64,000 nucleotides of DNA from Mycolicibacterium sphagni (GCF_013337765.1 NZ_VBSB01000023.1:1-64000), one strand, 5' to 3'; positions 44,450-54,257 are shown, counted from the first letter of the stretch. The notes: generated from the sequence alone by a model not told the origin. Numbers and translations: made by a program.

Positions 44450-44785
44450 ATGACGGACCCTACCGACATCCGCGACCTCGCCGACATTCCCGCCGTGGAG
44501 GTGATCACCCGCGCCGCGGTGATGCTGATGAGCGCCGCCGCCGAGAAAATCGGGCTGTCCTCCCCCGATCCCGACGCCAGCGAACACCGCGACCTCGACG
44601 AGGCCCGCCGGCTGATCACCGCGCTGGCCGGCCTGGTGACCGCGTCAGTGGAGTATCTCGGCCCGCATGCCGGCCCGGTTCGCGACGGACTGAAGAGTCT
44701 CCAGTTGGCTTTCCGGGAAGCCAGTGCGGCCCCCGACGAACCCGGCAGCGGGCCAGGCGAAAAATATACCGGCCCCGTCTGGTAG
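44450..44785 (+). CDS. DUF1844 domain-containing protein
   Basis: A 111-aa cytoplasmic protein with conserved core IPAVEVITRAAVMLMSAAAEKIGL and EARRLITALAGLVTASVEYL, the DUF1844 pattern of paired helices. Function unknown. It is divergent from infC and upstream of lysX by 45 bp, an arrangement conserved in mycobacteria as far as I recall. ATG 44450 is the natural start. Confidence 0.85.
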   Translation: MTDPTDIRDLADIPAVEVITRAAVMLMSAAAEKIGLSSPDPDASEHRDLDEARRLITALAGLVTASVEYLGPHAGPVRDGLKSLQLAFREASAAPDEPGSGPGEKYTGPVW

Positions 44786-44830
44786 CGCACCACAGACAAT
44801 TCGCATGCCGAAGGAATATCCTCGCGGCCT

Positions 44831-47800
44831 ATGACCGTCACCACGAGTCGGCCAACTTCACGGTTCCGGTGGGTACCCGCCGCAGCCGGCTGGATCATCG
44901 GTGTCATCGCGACGTTGTCGCTGCTGTCGAGCGTGTCCACCATCGTTCGGCACCTGATCCGGATGCCCCGGGAGTTCATCAACAGCTATCTCTTCAACTT
45001 CCCGGACACCAGCTTCGCCTGGGCGTTCGTACTGGCTCTGCTGGCCGCCGCGCTCGCCGCCCGCAAACGCATCGCGTGGTGGATCCTCGTGTTCTACATG
45101 GTGGCCGCGTCGGTCTGGAACATCGCCGACCTGATCAGTGGCGACGAGACGGCCGCCGTCGACGCCGGCGAGGTCATCGGACTGGTCTTCCACGTCGCCG
45201 CAGCAGGCGCCCTGGTCCTGGCCTACAAGGAATTCTGGGCCAGGGTCCGCCGCGGCGCGCTGGTCAAGGCGGCCTTGGCGCTGGTCGCGGGCATGGCCGT
45301 AGGCACACTGATCGGCTGGATGGTGCTCGAATTCTTCCCCGGCACCCTGGCCCGCGAAGACCGGTTTTGGTATGCGCTGAACCGCGTCAGTGCATTCGCC
45401 GGTGCCGGCGCCGAATCCTTCGAGGGCCACCCGCACACCTTCATCAACGCCCTGCTCGGCCTGCTCGGCGCGCTGGCGTTGATGGTCGCCGCGGTGGTGC
45501 TGTTCCAATCCCAGCGCGCCGAGAACGCATTGACCGGCGAGGACGAGTCCGCCATCCGCGGTCTGCTGCAGGCCTACGGCAAGAACGATTCGCTGGGCTA
45601 CTTCGCCACCCGCCGCGACAAATCCGTGGTGTTCGCCGCCAACGCCCGCGCCGCGATCACCTACCGCCTCGAGGTCGGCGTCTGCCTGGCCAGCGGTGAC
45701 CCGATCGGCGATCCGCGCGCCTGGCAGCAGGCGATCTCGGCGTGGCTGTCGCTGTGCCAGGACTACGGCTGGGCCCCCGGCGTGATGGGCGCCAGTTCGA
45801 CCGGCGCCCAGGCTTACCGCGATGCCGGCCTGAACGCGCTGCAGCTCGGCGACGAGGCCATCCTCTACCCCGACCAGTTCCACTTGTCCGGCCCGGATAT
45901 GCGCGCGGTCCGCCAGGCCGTCACCCGCGCACGGCGCGCCGGTCTGACGGTGCGGATGCGGCGCCACCGCGACTTCTCCGCCGACGAGATGGCCACGGTG
46001 ATCGCCCGCGCGGACGCCTGGCGCGACACCGAGACCGAACGCGGATTCTCGATGGCGCTGGGCCGGCTCGGTGACAGCGCCGACGGCGACTGTCTACTGG
46101 TGGAGGCGGTCGACGGCGGCGACCAAGTCGTCGCGATGCTCTCGCTGGTGCCCTGGGGCAACAGCGGATTGTCACTGGACCTGATGCGCCGCTCGCCGAA
46201 GTCGCCCAACGGAACCATCGAGCTGATGGTCACCGAACTGCTGCAGAACGCCGAAGACATTGGCGTCAGCCGTATCTCGCTGAATTTCGCGATGTTCCGC
46301 GCGGCCTTCGAACAAGGCGCCCAGCTTGGCGCAGGCCCGGTCGCACGACTGTGGCGGGCCATGCTGGTGTTCTTCTCGAAATGGTGGCAGCTGGAGACCC
46401 TGTACCGGTCGAACATGAAGTACCAGCCGCAATGGGTGCCGCGGTATGCCTGCTATGAGGACGCCCGGCTGATCCCTCGCGTCGGTGTCGCCTCGGTGAT
46501 CGCCGAAGGCTTTTTGGTGCTGCCGTTCTCCCGGCGCAGCAAGCAGCACACCGGGCACTATTCGGCCGTCCCCGAAGACCTCGCTGCCACCGGCCGGCTG
46601 CACGCCGACGGCAGTGCACCGGATCCTGTCGAATCCGACGAAGAGACGACCGGACACAAACAGCGGCTTCCCGACCAGGTGCGCGTCCGGATGGCCAAGC
46701 TGAAAACGTTGCAGCGCAACGGTGTTGACGCCTACCCGGTCGGCCAGCCGCCCACCCACACCGTCGCTGCGGCGCTGACCACTGACGACACGGTCACCCT
46801 CAGCGTCGCAGGCCGGATCCTGCGGGCCCGCGATTACGGCGGCGTGGTGTTCGCCCAACTGCGGGACTGGTCCGGTGACGTCCAGCTGCTGCTGGACAAG
46901 ACCACGCTCGACGGCGCCGCCGAGGACTTCGCCGCTGTCGACCTGGGCGACCTCGTCGAGGTGACCGGACACATGGGCTACAGCAAGAACGGCACCCGTT
47001 CGGTGCTGGTCGAACAGTGGCGCATGCTCGGAAAGTGCCTGCGCCCCTTGCCAGATAAGTGGAAGGGCCTCCAGGACCCGGAGGCCAGGGTCCGGGCCCG
47101 CTACGTCGACCTCGCGATCAACGCCGAGGCCCGCGATCTCATCCGCGCCCGCAGCAATGTCCTCCACTCGATCCGGGAAACCTTGTTCACCAAGGGTTTC
47201 CTCGAGGTCGAGACGCCGATTCTGCAGCAGATCCACGGCGGCGCCAACGCCCGGCCGTTCAAGACCCACATCAACGCCTACGACCTCGACCTGTATCTGC
47301 GCATCGCCCCTGAGCTCTACCTCAAGCGGTTGTGCGTCGGCGGGGTCGAGCGAGTCTTCGAGCTGGGCAGGGCATTTCGCAACGAGGGCGTCGACTTCAG
47401 CCACAACCCGGAGTTCACCCTCCTCGAGGCCTACCAGGCACACGCCGACTACCGGGTGTGGATCGACGGGTGCCGCGAGCTGATCCAGAACGCGGCGATC
47501 GCCGCCAACGGATCCGCGGTCGTGATGCGGCCCCGCGACGGCGTCCCCGATCAGCTCGAGCCGGTCGACATCTCCGGGACGTGGACGGTCAAGACCGTGC
47601 ACGACGCCGTCTCCAAAGCCCTCGGGGAACAGATCGACGCCCAGACCGAGCTGACGGAGCTGCGCCGGTTGTGCCACGGCGCGCACATTCCCTACCTGAC
47701 GCACTGGGACGCCGGTGCGGTGGTGCTCGAACTCTACGAGCGGCTGGTGGAGGACGCCACCGAGGCGCCGACGTTCTACACCGACTTCCCCACCTCGGTG

Positions 47801-48121
47801 TCGCCCCTGACCCGCCCGCACCGCAGTAAGCCCGGCGTCGCCGAGCGCTGGGACCTGGTCGCGTGGGGTGTCGAACTGGGCACCGCGTACAGCGAGCTGA
47901 CCGATCCGGTCGAGCAGCGGCGTCGCCTGCAGGAGCAGTCCCTGCTTGCCGCGGGCGGCGACCCCGAGGCGATGGAACTCGACGAGGATTTCTTGCAGGC
48001 GATGGAATACGCCATGCCGCCGACCGGAGGCCTCGGAGTCGGCGTCGACCGGGTGGTCATGCTGATCACCGGGCGCAGCATCCGGGAAACACTGCCGTTC
48101 CCGCTCGCCAAACCGCGTTAG
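44831..48121 (+). CDS. lysX: bifunctional phosphatidylglycerol lysyltransferase / lysyl-tRNA synthetase LysX
   Basis: A 1096-aa fusion. The N-terminal part has 6-7 membrane helices (to about residue 230) and an MprF-like GNAT lysyltransferase domain (about 235-580, ending near RSKQHTGHY). The C-terminal part is a class II LysRS with OB fold (SVAGRILRARDYGGVVF), motif 2 ELGRAFRNEGVDFSHNPEF and motif 3 PTGGLGVGVDRVVML. LysX of M. tuberculosis makes lysyl-phosphatidylglycerol and protects against cationic peptides. This protein is somewhat shorter than that one (about 1172 aa), mostly at the N-terminus. Confidence 0.95.
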   Translation: MTVTTSRPTSRFRWVPAAAGWIIGVIATLSLLSSVSTIVRHLIRMPREFINSYLFNFPDTSFAWAFVLALLAAALAARKRIAWWILVFYMVAASVWNIADLISGDETAAVDAGEVIGLVFHVAAAGALVLAYKEFWARVRRGALVKAALALVAGMAVGTLIGWMVLEFFPGTLAREDRFWYALNRVSAFAGAGAESFEGHPHTFINALLGLLGALALMVAAVVLFQSQRAENALTGEDESAIRGLLQAYGKNDSLGYFATRRDKSVVFAANARAAITYRLEVGVCLASGDPIGDPRAWQQAISAWLSLCQDYGWAPGVMGASSTGAQAYRDAGLNALQLGDEAILYPDQFHLSGPDMRAVRQAVTRARRAGLTVRMRRHRDFSADEMATVIARADAWRDTETERGFSMALGRLGDSADGDCLLVEAVDGGDQVVAMLSLVPWGNSGLSLDLMRRSPKSPNGTIELMVTELLQNAEDIGVSRISLNFAMFRAAFEQGAQLGAGPVARLWRAMLVFFSKWWQLETLYRSNMKYQPQWVPRYACYEDARLIPRVGVASVIAEGFLVLPFSRRSKQHTGHYSAVPEDLAATGRLHADGSAPDPVESDEETTGHKQRLPDQVRVRMAKLKTLQRNGVDAYPVGQPPTHTVAAALTTDDTVTLSVAGRILRARDYGGVVFAQLRDWSGDVQLLLDKTTLDGAAEDFAAVDLGDLVEVTGHMGYSKNGTRSVLVEQWRMLGKCLRPLPDKWKGLQDPEARVRARYVDLAINAEARDLIRARSNVLHSIRETLFTKGFLEVETPILQQIHGGANARPFKTHINAYDLDLYLRIAPELYLKRLCVGGVERVFELGRAFRNEGVDFSHNPEFTLLEAYQAHADYRVWIDGCRELIQNAAIAANGSAVVMRPRDGVPDQLEPVDISGTWTVKTVHDAVSKALGEQIDAQTELTELRRLCHGAHIPYLTHWDAGAVVLELYERLVEDATEAPTFYTDFPTSVSPLTRPHRSKPGVAERWDLVAWGVELGTAYSELTDPVEQRRRLQEQSLLAAGGDPEAMELDEDFLQAMEYAMPPTGGLGVGVDRVVMLITGRSIRETLPFPLAKPR

Positions 48122-48175
48122 CCCACGCAGCCGGACTCACAGCGACCGCCAAGGAAGTTTGGTCACCATGAGTGC

Positions 48176-49579
48176 GTGACACCGGCTAATCACCAACACA
48201 TTTCGTTGATGCACGGATGGTTGCCGCTGACGGTGCAGATCGTGGCCGGGCTCGTTCTGGTGTTGGCTGTCGGCTGGCGGACGCGCCGTTGGCGGCTGTT
48301 GTGGCTGCCGATCGCGGCCATCGTCGGAATCGCGGCCGCGTGGTACGCCCAGTGGAGCATCTCCGATGACGGACTGGCCGGCGATCCGGCCCCGCACCAG
48401 CTGTGGGTGTGGATCGCCGTGACCACCTTGGCCGCTGTGGTGGCGATCGTGGGCTGGCGCGGAGCCCGCTGGTGGCGGCGCGGAGTGTCGGTACTGGCGA
48501 TACCGCTGTGCGCGTTGGCGACGGCGCTGATGCTCAACCTGTGGGTGGGGTACTTCCCCACCGTGGAGACCGCCTGGAACCAAGTGAGCGCGGGCCCGTT
48601 GCCGGACCAGACTGACCGCGCCACCGTCACCCAGATGGTGGTCAAGCACGCCATCCCCGCCCAGGGCACCGTGGTGCCGGTGACGATCCCCTCGGATGCA
48701 TCGCATTTCGCGCATCGCCAGGAACTCGTGTATCTGCCCCCGGCGTACTACGCCACCAATCCGCCGCCCAAACTGCCAACGGTGATGATGATCGGCGGGG
48801 AATTCAACACGCCCGCCGACTGGTTGCGGGCCGGCAACGCCATCAAGACGATCGACGACTTCGCGGCCGCCCATCACGGCAACGCGCCGGTGTTCGTGTT
48901 CGTCGACTCCGGCGGAGCGTTCAACAACGACACCGAATGCGTCAACGGGCCGCGCGGCAACTCCGCGGACCACCTGACCAAAGATGTTGTGCCGTTCATG
49001 GTCTCGAACTTCGGTGTCAGCGCTGACCGGGCGAATTGGGGCGCCGTCGGCTGGTCCATGGGCGGCACCTGCGCGGTCGAGCTGACCACCATGCATCCCG
49101 ACATGTTCAGCACCTTCGAGGACATCGCGGGTGACTACACCCCGAACTCCGGCACCAAGACCCAGACGATCGCCCGGCTGTTCGGCGGCAATGCGACCGC
49201 CTACGCGAGCTTCGATCCTGCCACTGTCATGACCAAACACGGTCCATACCAGGGCGTTTCGGGGTGGTTTGCGGTCTCGGGCAATCCGTCGGCGCAGCGC
49301 ACGCCCCCGCCAGCCGCCCCGAATCCCGGCGACCCGAACGCGGCCGCGAACGCGCTGTGCGGTGTGGGTAGCACCAACGGCATCGACTGTGCGGTCGTTG
49401 CCGAGCCGGGTAAGCACGACTGGCCGTTCGCGGCCCGCGCCTTCGCCAGCGCACTGCCGTGGCTGGCCGGCCAGATCCAGACGCCGGGCGTGCCCGCGGT
49501 GGCTCTGCCGGGGCCGCCGGTGCGCCCGCCGGGTCCGGTGACGATCACGGCCGCAGGAGGCCCGCCGGGAGTACGGTGA
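48176..49579 (+). CDS. membrane-anchored alpha/beta-hydrolase (esterase/mycolyltransferase-like), Rv1639c type
   Basis: A 467-aa protein with 3-4 N-terminal membrane helices (residues about 12-135), then an extracytoplasmic hydrolase domain of the esterase D/antigen-85-like fold. The nucleophile is in GWSMGGTCAVEL; an Asp and the His of GKHDWPF complete a likely triad. The C-terminus is Pro-rich. It follows lysX on the same strand (54-bp gap). Start GTG 48176 or ATG 48209. The substrate, perhaps a cell-envelope ester, is unknown. Confidence 0.82.
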   Translation: MTPANHQHISLMHGWLPLTVQIVAGLVLVLAVGWRTRRWRLLWLPIAAIVGIAAAWYAQWSISDDGLAGDPAPHQLWVWIAVTTLAAVVAIVGWRGARWWRRGVSVLAIPLCALATALMLNLWVGYFPTVETAWNQVSAGPLPDQTDRATVTQMVVKHAIPAQGTVVPVTIPSDASHFAHRQELVYLPPAYYATNPPPKLPTVMMIGGEFNTPADWLRAGNAIKTIDDFAAAHHGNAPVFVFVDSGGAFNNDTECVNGPRGNSADHLTKDVVPFMVSNFGVSADRANWGAVGWSMGGTCAVELTTMHPDMFSTFEDIAGDYTPNSGTKTQTIARLFGGNATAYASFDPATVMTKHGPYQGVSGWFAVSGNPSAQRTPPPAAPNPGDPNAAANALCGVGSTNGIDCAVVAEPGKHDWPFAARAFASALPWLAGQIQTPGVPAVALPGPPVRPPGPVTITAAGGPPGVR

Positions 49580-49584
49580 CTTCT

Positions 49585-49830
49585 ATGCCCGACGAACCCG
49601 TAGCCCAACCCACACCGGATCCCGGCTATAACGATTCCGGGGTGCCCACGTTCGAATCGGTTCAAGAGAAGATCGAGACGCGGTATGGAACCGCGCTCGG
49701 CTCAGCCGAATTGGCCGCCGAGACGCCTGAAGGCCGCACGGTCGAGGAGCAGTACGAGGCCCGGCAGAAGGCGGCGGCCGAGCGGCTCGAAGAAATCCGC
49801 GCCTCGATGCACAAAGCGGATCAGCCCTGA
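49585..49830 (+). CDS. small conserved hypothetical protein (Rv1638A-like)
   Basis: An 81-aa acidic protein (MPDEPVAQPTPDPGYNDSGVP start) with a C-terminal helix rich in Glu/Ala/Arg (VEEQYEARQKAAAERLEEI), probably a coiled coil. Function unknown. It begins 5 bp after the membrane hydrolase gene and its TGA overlaps the start of the SDR gene, so it is in an operon with both. Confidence 0.7.
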   Translation: MPDEPVAQPTPDPGYNDSGVPTFESVQEKIETRYGTALGSAELAAETPEGRTVEEQYEARQKAAAERLEEIRASMHKADQP

Positions 49831-50558
49831 CGGGGCCGGTCGTCGCGATCACCGGCGCCAGCAGCGGTATCGGCGCCGCGACGGCGCGGCTGCTGGCCGA
49901 TCGTGGCGCAACAGTCGTCCTGGGTGCCCGCCGCGAGGATCGACTGCGCGGGCTGGCCGACGAGATTCGGGACGCGGGCGGCACCGCACTGACTGTCGCC
50001 ACCGACGTGACACAGCGCGCTGATGTCGAACGGCTGGTTGAGGCCGCCGTGCAGGAGTTCGGCCGCCTCGACGTATTCGTCGGCAACGCCGGCATCAGCA
50101 AGATCGGGCCGACCACCGATCTCGACGTCGACGGCTGGTCGGCGATGATCGACGTCAACCTTCGGGGCGTGCTACACGGGATCGCTGCCGCGCTGCCGGT
50201 CTTCCGCAGGCAGGGGCACGGCGATTTCGTCACCGTCGTGTCGACCGCCGGTATCAAGATCGTCCCGAATATGGGTGTCTACGCGGCCACCAAGAACGCG
50301 GTGCGCACCCTGCTGGAGGCGCTGCGTCAGGAATCCACCGACGGCGTCATCCGGACGACGTCCATCTCCCCCGGGTACGTCAACACCGAGCTGGACTCGT
50401 CGATCGACGACCCCGAGGCCCGTCGTGCCGCCCGAGCGGCCATGGAGAGTTTCGGCATCCCGCCCGAAGCGGTCGCCCGGGCCATCGCCTTCGCGATCGG
50501 CCAACCGCGTGATGTCGAGATCGGCGACATCACCATCCGGCCGACGCGGCAGGGCTAG
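49827..50558 (+). CDS. short-chain dehydrogenase/reductase with probable CTG start
   Basis: A 243-aa NAD(P)-dependent SDR. The Gly-rich motif ITGASSGIGAA lies at residues 8-18, NAGISKIG follows, and the catalytic Ser-Tyr-Lys set is VVSTAG...YAATKNA. The conserved N-terminus requires reading upstream of GTG 50007; the only plausible initiator in frame is CTG 49827, giving LTGPVVAITG and overlapping the preceding stop as CTGA. Starting at 50007 would delete the cofactor fold. It is convergent with uvrA (4-bp overlap). Substrate unknown. Confidence 0.8.
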   Translation: MTGPVVAITGASSGIGAATARLLADRGATVVLGARREDRLRGLADEIRDAGGTALTVATDVTQRADVERLVEAAVQEFGRLDVFVGNAGISKIGPTTDLDVDGWSAMIDVNLRGVLHGIAAALPVFRRQGHGDFVTVVSTAGIKIVPNMGVYAATKNAVRTLLEALRQESTDGVIRTTSISPGYVNTELDSSIDDPEARRAARAAMESFGIPPEAVARAIAFAIGQPRDVEIGDITIRPTRQG

Positions 50559-53461
50559 CTGACCTTGCGTCGCCGGGGCGCGCGAGTCGTCCGTTTGGGT
50601 GCGGGGGCGACCAGCACGTCGGAGAGGAACGTGCCGGTGTAGCTCTCCGGTACCGCGGCCACATCCTCCGGCGTCCCTTGCGCGACAACGGTGCCGCCAC
50701 CGGAACCACCCTCGGGTCCCATGTCGATGATCCAGTCCGAGGTCTTGATGACGTCCAGGTTGTGTTCGATGACGATCACCGAATTGCCTTTGTCGACAAG
50801 GCCGTTGATGACCTTGAGCAGTTTGCGGATGTCCTCGAAATGCAGACCGGTGGTCGGCTCGTCGAGGATGTAGACGGTGCGGCCGGTCGAGCGCTTCTGC
50901 AGTTCGGCCGCCAGCTTGACGCGCTGCGCTTCACCACCGGAGAGTGTGGGCGCCGGCTGCCCCAGCCGCACGTAGCCGAGCCCGACGTCCACGAGAGTCC
51001 GCAGATAGCGGTGGATTCCGCTGATCGGCTCGAAGAATTCGGCCGCGTCCTCGATGGACAGATCGAGCACCTCGGAGATGGTCTTGCCCTTGTAGTGCAC
51101 CTCGAGGGTTTCCCGGTTGTAACGCGCACCGTGGCAGACCTCGCACGGCACATACACGTCGGGCAGGAAGTTCATCTCGATCTTGATGGTGCCGTCGCCC
51201 GAACATGCCTCGCAGCGGCCACCTTTGACGTTGAACGAGAACCGGCCGGGTTGATAGCCACGAACCTTGGCCTCGGTGGTGGCGGCGAACAACGTGCGAA
51301 TCTTGTCGAACACACCGGTGTAGGTGGCCGGGTTCGAGCGCGGTGTGCGGCCGATCGGCGACTGGTCGACCCGCACCAGCTTGTCGACATGCTCGAGCCC
51401 GTTGATCCGGGTGTGCCGGCCGGGAACCTGCCGTGCGCCGTTGAGCTTGTTGGCCAGCACCGACGCCAGGATGTCGTTGACTAGCGTGGACTTACCCGAC
51501 CCCGACACCCCGGTCACCGACGTCAGCACACCGAGTGGGAATGCGACATCGATTTCACGCAGGTTGTGTTCCCGAGCGCCGATCACCGTGAGCTGCTTGC
51601 GCCGGTCGATCGGACGGCGAATGTTCGGCACATCGATGCTCTGCTTGCCCGACAGATAAGCCCCGGTGATGGAGTTCGGATTGCGCAGCAGATCGGCATA
51701 CGTCCCGCTGTGCACCACCTGGCCGCCGTGCTCGCCGGCCGCCGGGCCGATGTCGACCACCCAGTCCGAGTGGGCGATGGTGTCCTCGTCGTGTTCGACG
51801 ACGATCAGGGTGTTTCCCAAATCCCGCAGGCGCGTGAGTGTTTCGATTAGTCGACGGTTGTCGCGCTGGTGCAGCCCGATGGACGGCTCGTCAAGCACAT
51901 AGAGCACGCCGACCAGACCCGACCCGATCTGGGTGGCCAGCCGGATGCGCTGCGCCTCACCGCCGGACAGGGTGCCCGCCGCACGGGACAGCGACAGGTA
52001 GTCCAACCCCACATCGAGCAGGAAGCCGAGCCGGGACTGCACTTCCTTGAGCACCTGCCCGGCGATGGCCGATTCGCGGGTGCCCAGCGTCAGGTCGTTG
52101 AGGAACTTCGAGCAGTCGGCGATGGACAGCGAGGACACCTCGGCGATCGACATCGCGCCGTGCTCCCCCGCCGCCAGCGTGACCGCGAGGATCTCCGGCT
52201 TCAGCCGGGTTCCGTCGCACACCGGGCAGGGCACGTCGCGCATGAACCCGTCGTAGCGTTCCTTCATCTGCTCGGACTCGGTCTGCTCCATGCGCCGGTG
52301 CAGGAAGGCCATTACGCCTTCGAATTCGGCGTAGTACGACCGGGTCCGGCCGTAGCGGTTCTTGTAGCGGACGTGGACCTGCTCGTCGCAGCCTTCCAGA
52401 ATTGCCTTGCGTGCCTTGGCCGGAAGCTTGCGCCACGGAGTGTGGACGTCGAAGCCCATGGACTCACCGAGGCCGGCCATCATCCGGGTGAAGTACTCCG
52501 CGGTGTGACCCATCGCCCAGGGCGCCACCGCCCCTTCGGCCAGTGTCAGGTCGGGATCAGGAACCACCAGCTCGGGATCGACCTCTTTGCGGATGCCCAG
52601 GCCGCTGCATTCCGGGCAGGCGCCGTACGGCGAGTTGAACGAGAACGACCGCGGCTCAAGGTCGTCGACGGCCAGCGGATGCCCGTTCGGGCAGGCCAGT
52701 TTCTCGGAGAACCGCTGCTCGCGGTGCGGGTGGTCGTCCTCGCGGTCGACGAACTCCAGCACCACGATGCCGTCGGCGAGGTTCAATGCGGTCTCGACCG
52801 AGTCGGTGAGCCGCTGCTTGGCACTGGCCTTGACCGTCAGCCGGTCGACCACCACCTCGATATCGTGCTTCTCCTGCTTCTTCAGCTTGGGCGGGTCGGC
52901 CAGCGGGTGCACCACACCGTCCACCCGAACGCGGCTATACCCCTGGCTGTTGAGCTTGTCGAAGAGGTCGACGAATTCGCCCTTGCGGGTGCGCACCACC
53001 GGGGCCAGCACCTGGAACCGGATGCCCTCGTCCATCGCCAGCACCTGGTCGACGATCTGCTGTGGGGTCTGCCGAGCGATCCGCTCACCGCAGACCGGGC
53101 AGTGCGGGGTGCCGGCGCGGGCGTAGAGCAGACGCAGGTAGTCGTAGACCTCGGTGATGGTGCCGACCGTTGAGCGCGGGTTGCGGTTGGTGGACTTCTG
53201 GTCGATCGAGACCGCCGGCGAGAGCCCCTCGATGAAGTCGACGTCCGGCTTGTCCATCTGCCCAAGGAACTGGCGGGCATACGCCGACAGCGACTCGACG
53301 TAGCGGCGCTGACCCTCGGCGAAGATCGTGTCGAACGCCAGCGAGGACTTGCCCGATCCGGACAGCCCGGTGAACACGATCAGAGCGTCGCGGGGCAGGT
53401 CCAAGTCGATGCTGCGCAAGTTGTGTTCGCGCGCGCCTTTGACGATCAGGCGGTCAGCCAC
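50555..53461 (-). CDS. uvrA: excinuclease ABC subunit A
   Basis: The damage-recognition ATPase of nucleotide excision repair (968 aa). Two ABC modules with Walker A GLSGSGKSSLAFDT and GVSGSGKSTLVNDI, signatures LSGGEAQRIRLATQ and LSGGEAQRVKLAAEL, and zinc-module Cys pairs (CPVCGERI, CPECSGLG, CEACSGDG, CEVCHG) are all present. GTG 53461 follows AGGAAGGGG. The C-terminal tail is basic (KRTTRAPRRRK). A RecA-NDp type promoter lies upstream at 53543-53565. Confidence 0.97.
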   Translation of the reverse strand: MADRLIVKGAREHNLRSIDLDLPRDALIVFTGLSGSGKSSLAFDTIFAEGQRRYVESLSAYARQFLGQMDKPDVDFIEGLSPAVSIDQKSTNRNPRSTVGTITEVYDYLRLLYARAGTPHCPVCGERIARQTPQQIVDQVLAMDEGIRFQVLAPVVRTRKGEFVDLFDKLNSQGYSRVRVDGVVHPLADPPKLKKQEKHDIEVVVDRLTVKASAKQRLTDSVETALNLADGIVVLEFVDREDDHPHREQRFSEKLACPNGHPLAVDDLEPRSFSFNSPYGACPECSGLGIRKEVDPELVVPDPDLTLAEGAVAPWAMGHTAEYFTRMMAGLGESMGFDVHTPWRKLPAKARKAILEGCDEQVHVRYKNRYGRTRSYYAEFEGVMAFLHRRMEQTESEQMKERYDGFMRDVPCPVCDGTRLKPEILAVTLAAGEHGAMSIAEVSSLSIADCSKFLNDLTLGTRESAIAGQVLKEVQSRLGFLLDVGLDYLSLSRAAGTLSGGEAQRIRLATQIGSGLVGVLYVLDEPSIGLHQRDNRRLIETLTRLRDLGNTLIVVEHDEDTIAHSDWVVDIGPAAGEHGGQVVHSGTYADLLRNPNSITGAYLSGKQSIDVPNIRRPIDRRKQLTVIGAREHNLREIDVAFPLGVLTSVTGVSGSGKSTLVNDILASVLANKLNGARQVPGRHTRINGLEHVDKLVRVDQSPIGRTPRSNPATYTGVFDKIRTLFAATTEAKVRGYQPGRFSFNVKGGRCEACSGDGTIKIEMNFLPDVYVPCEVCHGARYNRETLEVHYKGKTISEVLDLSIEDAAEFFEPISGIHRYLRTLVDVGLGYVRLGQPAPTLSGGEAQRVKLAAELQKRSTGRTVYILDEPTTGLHFEDIRKLLKVINGLVDKGNSVIVIEHNLDVIKTSDWIIDMGPEGGSGGGTVVAQGTPEDVAAVPESYTGTFLSDVLVAPAPKRTTRAPRRRKVS

Positions 53462-53542
53462 TAGCGCCCCTTCCTGCAGTTATGTGGGCACGACGAAGCC
53501 GCCGAGAGGACATCCCATCTCGTACGCGGCTCATTGATCCCC

Positions 53543-53565
53543 ATGCTATGTCGATCCACCGACAA
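53543..53565 (-). promoter_or_regulatory. RecA-NDp type DNA-damage promoter for uvrA (PafBC regulon)
   Basis: On the minus strand TTGTCGGTG (53565-53557), 8 bases, then TAGCAT (53548-53543) exactly fits the mycobacterial LexA-independent damage promoter consensus TTGTCRGTG-N8-TANNNT used by PafBC. It is about 80 bp upstream of the uvrA start. No LexA SOS box is seen in the same gap. Confidence 0.78.
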
Positions 53566-53579
53566 GTAACGTGGCGGCC

Positions 53580-54257
53580 ATGACAGTCGTCGACGACACC
53601 TACACCGGACACGTCGAACCGCAGGCCGCGGCCCGCCGGACGCTGCCCGGCGCCACCATCATCAAGATGTCGGTGGGCCCGATGGACAACAACACCTACT
53701 TGGTCACGTGTTCCCGGACCGGCGAGAGCCTGTTGATCGACGCCGCCAACGATCCGGACCTGCTCGTCGACCTGGTCCGCGAGCACGGGCCGAAGCTGAC
53801 GCTGATCGTGACCAGCCACCAGCACTTCGACCACTGGCAGGCCCTGGAAGCCGTGGCCGCGGCGACCGGGGTTCCGACCGCCGCCCACCAGCTCGACGCC
53901 GAGCCGCTGTCGGTGAAGCCGGACCGCTTCCTGGCCGGCGGCGACACCATCACCGTCGGCGACCTGATCTTCGATGTGATCCACCTGCGTGGGCACACCC
54001 CCGGCTCGGTGGCGCTGGCGTTGCGGCCTGCCGGCGAGCGGACCGCGACGCATCTCTTCACCGGGGACTGCCTGTTCCCGGGCGGGGTCGGCAAGACGTG
54101 GGAGCCCGGGGCGTTCGAGCAACTCCTCGGCGATGTCGACAGCCGGGTGTTCGGGGCCTACGGGGACGACACCGTCGTCTACCCCGGCCACGGCGACGAT
54201 ACGAACCTTGGCGCCGAACGGCCGCACATCGACGAATGGCGTGAGCGCGGCTGGTGA
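53580..54257 (+). CDS. MBL-fold metallohydrolase (Rv1637c type)
   Basis: A 225-aa metallo-beta-lactamase-fold hydrolase of the glyoxalase II-like group. The metal motif HQHFDH is at residues about 80-85, a further His is in LRGHTPGS, the bridging Asp in FTGDCLFP and the last His in VYPGHGDDT. It probably hydrolyses a thioester or related metabolite; substrate not shown. It is divergent from uvrA, and its start is 15 bp from the RecA-NDp site. Confidence 0.88.
   Translation: MTVVDDTYTGHVEPQAAARRTLPGATIIKMSVGPMDNNTYLVTCSRTGESLLIDAANDPDLLVDLVREHGPKLTLIVTSHQHFDHWQALEAVAAATGVPTAAHQLDAEPLSVKPDRFLAGGDTITVGDLIFDVIHLRGHTPGSVALALRPAGERTATHLFTGDCLFPGGVGKTWEPGAFEQLLGDVDSRVFGAYGDDTVVYPGHGDDTNLGAERPHIDEWRERGW

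Noticed and set aside
46172..47821. 549-codon minus-strand frame inside lysX
   Set aside because: It is antisense to the conserved LysRS and lysyltransferase domains, with no motifs of its own.
53462..53579. LexA SOS box between uvrA and the MBL-fold gene
   Set aside because: No TCGAAC-N4-GTTCGA-like palindrome is present; the damage promoter found is of RecA-NDp type.
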